A stretch of 8,504 nucleotides of DNA, taken from contig JARYLH010000060.1 in assembly GCA_029907755.1 (NCBI GenBank), positions 1-8,504 of the forward strand, read 5' to 3'. Positions 6,396-8,504 of the stretch are shown here, piece by piece. Each line of letters starts with the position of its first letter. Within the stretch, counting starts at the first letter, position 1. The notes under the pieces were generated by a model. It did not search any database. It had not been told where the DNA came from and saw only the letters and a list, made by a program, of their open reading frames with translations. A program made the translations under genes and the position numbers. The stretch comes from Candidatus Methanosuratincola sp. Its GTDB lineage: Archaea > Thermoproteota > Methanomethylicia > Methanomethylicales > Methanomethylicaceae.

Positions 6396-6746
6396 TTGTA
6401 CAGGGAGTTCTTCTCGAGGAGAAACCTAGCTTATCTCGCTGCCATTTTCACAATAATCCTTACCAGCGGCGGGGTCTACCTGATCGTGATGGAGCCGGGC
6501 GCGATGGTCTCGACGGGCACAGGGACGAGTTTCCTGGTCAGGTCGAGCAGCAGCCAGACCTCGACAGAGTTCTTTGTGATATTCTTCCTCACGCTCGCCG
6601 GCATGCTTGGCTTCGTGGTGCTGGAAAGGTCGCTGCACAGGTCCTTTGATCTTGAGGGCGCGAAGCTCAAGTTCGTCGGGGGCACGGCGCTGATCCTCAT
6701 CGCGGTGATACTGATCGAGTACCTGCTCAGGGCAAAGCTCTATTGA
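6396..6746 (+). CDS. Three-helix membrane protein resembling the membrane part of OST3/OST6
   Basis: A 116-residue protein with three predicted helices (about 11-32, 58-78, 92-111) and an extracytoplasmic loop between the first two. The pattern resembles the C-terminal membrane region of the eukaryotic oligosaccharyltransferase subunit OST3/OST6 (TUSC3/MAGT1): TSGG at 23-26 with Pro34 ten residues after Ser24; Phe46 eight residues before Gln54; Glu58 four after Gln54; Gly72 fourteen after Glu58; and an acidic residue (Glu77) ending helix 2. These spacings match TUSC3 as I remember it. The thioredoxin domain of OST3/OST6 is absent. In eukaryotes the subunit helps N-glycosylation through mixed disulfides; without that domain, and with no cysteine in this protein, a redox role is unlikely here. 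Start TTG 6396 is the only candidate after the in-frame TGA at 6381, and GGTGGGA lies upstream. It is divergent from coaBC and its stop is 5 nt from the convergent carS stop. Confidence 0.75.
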   Translation: MYREFFSRRNLAYLAAIFTIILTSGGVYLIVMEPGAMVSTGTGTSFLVRSSSSQTSTEFFVIFFLTLAGMLGFVVLERSLHRSFDLEGAKLKFVGGTALILIAVILIEYLLRAKLY

Positions 6747-6751
6747 ATGGG

Positions 6752-7234
6752 TCACCAAGGGTACTTTTTAAGGCCTAACCGGTAGGCGACGTAATTGGTC
6801 AGCAGGTGTATCGGCGGGGTAACTGCCACGATGAATACAGCCTGATCGAGAGTGACCTGGTAGACAGGGTAGAGGAAGAGCAGAGCCCCCGCCACAAAGT
6901 CTAGCTGATCCAGCAGCGGCGCAGGATGCCCCCTCTCGATGCCCATCCTGCGCTTTATGAATGCCCCAAGGATGTCCCCCGAGAGGGCACCGAGAGCGAG
7001 CAGGAAGGAGTGGATCGGGTAGCCAAAAACAGCCCCGACCAGGGTGCCCATGAACAGCCCGGCTATGAATCCCTCGAAGGTCTTGCCGTCCCCTAATACG
7101 CGACGCCCGTCTCGCATCGACTTACCGAGATCCATCGGGTGGCGCCCCCTCGCCAATACAGGGACCGAGTTGGCTATGAATGCAGGCATGATTATCACGA
7201 ACGAAGAGAATGCCAGGGCTAGGATGTCAGTCAT
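6752..7234 (-). CDS. carS: CDP-archaeol synthase
   Basis: Integral membrane enzyme (CarS, DUF46, EC 2.7.7.67) that transfers CMP from CTP to unsaturated archaetidic acid (digeranylgeranylglyceryl phosphate), making the CDP-activated precursor of archaeal polar lipids. It has 160 residues and about four to five hydrophobic segments, close to the family size. Strong family motifs: PAFIANSVPVL at 17-27, DGRRVLGDGKTFEGF at 42-56, and the cytidylyltransferase-like block from GDILGAFIKRR (85-95) through GIERGHPAPLLDQLDF (98-113). The ATG at 7234 overlaps the end of radB by 8 nt, so the two genes are co-transcribed and probably translationally coupled. The ribosome-binding sequence (AGGAA, directly before the ATG) is poor, which also suggests coupling. 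The gene is a firm archaeal marker. Confidence 0.95.
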   Translation of the reverse strand: MTDILALAFSSFVIIMPAFIANSVPVLARGRHPMDLGKSMRDGRRVLGDGKTFEGFIAGLFMGTLVGAVFGYPIHSFLLALGALSGDILGAFIKRRMGIERGHPAPLLDQLDFVAGALLFLYPVYQVTLDQAVFIVAVTPPIHLLTNYVAYRLGLKKYPW

Positions 7235-7916
7235 TTCCTGTACCCATTCCGGAGAAACCTCTTGATGTAAGCATTATTAATGCCTCGCGCCTTGGGGGCG
7301 GTTTAATCAGGGACGCCTTCCTGACCTCCCCGTGGATCCGCTCCAGCTTGATCACTCTGTCGGACCAGTAAGTTAGGATCGCGGAGGCTACGGGCACTGC
7401 CCCGCTCCCGTCAGGGACGTCCCTCACCTCGCTTGTGATCAGCACCCTCAAGCCCCTCCTCCTGGCCAGGTCTTTCAACACCGCGAGCTGCCTGTTGAGG
7501 ATCTTGTTGGCAAGTATGTTTTCGTCGTATTCCCCGAGCTGAGCCCTGTACATCCCGGTTGCCGAGTCCAGCGCGAGCAACGAAGCGCCAGGCGGCAGGC
7601 TGGTCTCAAGCAGATCCACCACCGAGTCCTGCTCCTCGAAGCTCTTCACCTCGACTATCCATATCCTCTCGCTAACCTTCTTCCAGTTATCGCCCGAGAT
7701 CTCGGATAGGCGGCGCAGAGGGAGGCGCCCTTCGGAGTATAGTATGACGCTGCCAGACCCGGAAGAGGCGGCGGAGGCGGCGGTCTGGAAAACAAGCGAG
7801 GTCTTGCCAGCCCCACGCTCGCCGAATGCAAGGACGACCTCGCCCGGCTTCAGACCCCCCTCCAGCAGGGAGTCGAGTGCGGCGCAGCCAGTCGTCGTTT
7901 TACCTTCCCGGATCAG
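7227..7916 (-). CDS. radB: DNA repair and recombination protein RadB, non-canonical start
   Basis: RecA/Rad51-superfamily ATPase, a RadA paralogue thought to assist homologous recombination in archaea. From the proposed CTG it has 229 residues, typical of RadB, and lacks the helix-hairpin-helix N-terminal domain of RadA. Seen: TGCAALDSLLEGGLKPGE at 9-26 (RadB/KaiC-like lead-in), Walker A GERGAGKTS at 32-40, Walker B LLALDS at 113-118, ILTYWSDRVIKLE at 180-192 (typical RadB), and a C-terminal strand EVRKASLIKPP. The start is abnormal. Between the in-frame TGA (7958-7956) and the conserved domain there is no ATG, GTG or TTG; the first GTG is at codon 90, past Walker A. CTG 7916 is chosen because GGGGGGAG ends 5 nt upstream. 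ATC 7913 or CTG 7934 are alternatives. An ATG at 7959 in another frame could join by a +1 shift at GGT-TGA-C. It overlaps carS by 8 nt. Confidence 0.85.
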   Translation of the reverse strand: MIREGKTTTGCAALDSLLEGGLKPGEVVLAFGERGAGKTSLVFQTAASAASSGSGSVILYSEGRLPLRRLSEISGDNWKKVSERIWIVEVKSFEEQDSVVDLLETSLPPGASLLALDSATGMYRAQLGEYDENILANKILNRQLAVLKDLARRRGLRVLITSEVRDVPDGSGAVPVASAILTYWSDRVIKLERIHGEVRKASLIKPPPRREALIMLTSRGFSGMGTGND

Positions 7917-7921
7917 CTCTT

Positions 7922-7929
7922 CTCCCCCC
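7922..7929 (-). promoter_or_regulatory. Ribosome binding site supporting the CTG start of radB
   Basis: Minus-strand GGGGGGAG lies 5 nt before the CTG at 7916 and 8 nt before the following ATC codon. It is the strongest Shine-Dalgarno-like sequence near the gene, and it is the reason for placing the start here. The G6 run is also a place where a sequencing length error would be likely. However, changing its length alone does not connect the upstream ATG to radB, because a stop intervenes before the run. Confidence 0.4.
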
Positions 7930-7985
7930 TTCAGGTCAACCTTTTGAACTCTTGCTCATTTCTCTTTTGACGCTTTCTCCGGTTC

Positions 7986-8016
7986 GCCGCAGGCTTTCCG
8001 AGACGGATTATGCGGC
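7986..8016 (-). other. Hairpin in the xpd-radB gap
   Basis: The 158-bp gap 7917-8074 has no supported gene. On the minus strand it contains a two-part hairpin. The outer stem GCCGCA (8016-8011) pairs with TGCGGC (7991-7986). The inner stem TCCG (8007-8004) pairs with CGGA (8000-7997) around the loop TCT, with an internal loop of TAA against AAGCC. A short palindrome CGATAATCG lies at 8028-8036. The hairpin could be a leader or processing element between the two genes. No U-run follows closely enough to call it a terminator, and no clear TATA box is seen here. Confidence 0.35.
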
Positions 8017-8074
8017 TTGCAGCCAATCGATAATCGTTTCCCAGAGGGAGGGCGGCTCAGGACCCGGCGAGCCC

Positions 8075-8504
8075 TCAGCCATCCCCCCTGTAGAAGTCGC
8101 GGATCAGGCGCGAGAGGATGCCCTCGCGGTCCTCGACGGCAGTAATGCGCTCCCTGATCCATGCGGGCAAGAGGCGGCGCAGGTAGGGGGACGCAAAACG
8201 GTAGTCCATGAAGACGACGACTCCCCTGTCACCAAGGTTCCTGAACGGCCTGCCTGCGGCCTGCGAGGCCTTCCTCATCGCAGGTATTGTGTACGCGTAC
8301 TCCCTCCCCCTCCCCGGGAAGATGGACTCGTAGTAGCTTATCTGGGCGTTGACCTTTGCAGTCGGCTTGGGGTAAGGCACCCCGACTATAACGACAGAGT
8401 TCATCTCGTCTCCTGGATAGTCCTCCCCCTCGCTGAACCTCCCTCCGGTGACCCCAAGGAGCACTGCGCCACCAGAGCGCGCCATCGACTTGTACTCCTC
8501 GAGA
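8075..8504 (-). CDS. XPD/Rad3-family superfamily 2 DNA helicase, C-terminal part
   Basis: C-terminal 142 residues of an ATP-dependent DNA helicase of the Rad3/XPD type (COG1199). The family unwinds DNA 5'-3' in repair; archaeal members usually carry an Fe-S cluster in the N-terminal half, which is outside the window. The frame is open to the window edge (codons begin at 8503), so the internal ATG at 8485 is not the start. Seen, counting from that ATG: GGRFSEGEDYPG at 14-25 (motif V region); the long segment reaching YYES at 51-54; and motif VI QAAGRPFRNLGDRG at 75-88 with Arg79 and Arg82 as the likely ATP-contacting arginines, followed by DYR at 94-96. It ends at TGA 8077-8075. It lies upstream of radB on the same strand, 158 bp from the CTG, so the repair genes may be co-expressed. 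Confidence 0.9.
   Translation of the reverse strand, partial: LEEYKSMARSGGAVLLGVTGGRFSEGEDYPGDEMNSVVIVGVPYPKPTAKVNAQISYYESIFPGRGREYAYTIPAMRKASQAAGRPFRNLGDRGVVVFMDYRFASPYLRRLLPAWIRERITAVEDREGILSRLIRDFYRGDG

Noticed and set aside
6426..6758. 110-codon minus-strand frame opposite the OST-like gene
   Set aside because: It is highly charged with no recognisable fold, and it competes with a plus-strand frame that has clear membrane-helix periodicity. It would also overlap the carS 3' end.
7956..8162. 68-codon minus-strand frame in the xpd-radB gap
   Set aside because: It starts inside the helicase gene in another frame, has Arg/Pro/Lys-rich composition, and no ribosome-binding site or motif was seen.
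1..8504. CRISPR arrays, tRNA/rRNA genes, insertion sequences, prophage or defence genes
   Set aside because: No spaced direct repeats, tRNA-like cloverleaf, transposase motifs or terminal repeats were found. The window is nearly filled by housekeeping genes.

Overview
The window reads as a gene-dense archaeal chromosome segment. The evidence is CDP-archaeol synthase (ether-lipid synthesis), the archaeal pantoate kinase/phosphopantothenate synthetase route to CoA, a RadB recombinase paralogue, an XPD-type helicase, TATA-like boxes upstream of genes, and free use of GTG and TTG starts. The sequence is fairly GC-rich, with many AGG/AGA and ATA codons. An OST3/OST6-like membrane protein would suit a TACK/Asgard-type lineage, but the phylum cannot be fixed from this window.

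Layout, left to right. All genes are on the minus strand except one. (1) 1-1125: argininosuccinate synthase (argG), missing only its C-terminal end. (2) 1213-2658: a 481-residue radical SAM/SPASM enzyme of unknown substrate with an extra cysteine-bearing N-terminal domain. (3) 2748-6244: a four-gene CoA cluster, transcribed coaBC -> pantoate kinase -> phosphopantothenate synthetase -> a small ECF-type S-component-like membrane protein. Its gaps are 14 nt, -16 nt and 1 nt, so it is very probably one operon. A TATA box sits about 26 bp before the GTG of coaBC. (4) 6245-6395: an AT-rich divergent intergenic region with a perfect 8-bp inverted repeat. (5) 6396-6746, plus strand: a three-helix membrane protein resembling the membrane part of OST3/OST6 without the thioredoxin domain. 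(6) 6752-7234 carS and 7227-7916 radB, overlapping by 8 nt. (7) 7917-8074: a 158-bp gap with a hairpin. (8) 8075-8504: C-terminal part of an XPD/Rad3-family helicase.

Functionally, the CoA cluster takes pantoate to 4'-phosphopantetheine: pantoate -> 4-phosphopantoate -> 4'-phosphopantothenate -> 4'-phosphopantothenoylcysteine -> 4'-phosphopantetheine. An uptake-type membrane protein ends the operon. The right-hand block combines DNA repair/recombination genes (xpd-like, radB) with a membrane-lipid gene (carS).

Items most worth a second look: the OST3/OST6-like protein; the transporter-like gene in a CoA operon whose pathway bypasses free pantothenate; radB, which has no ATG/GTG/TTG start in frame but has an ATG mini-ORF joined to it at a GGT-TGA-C site; and the orphan radical SAM enzyme.
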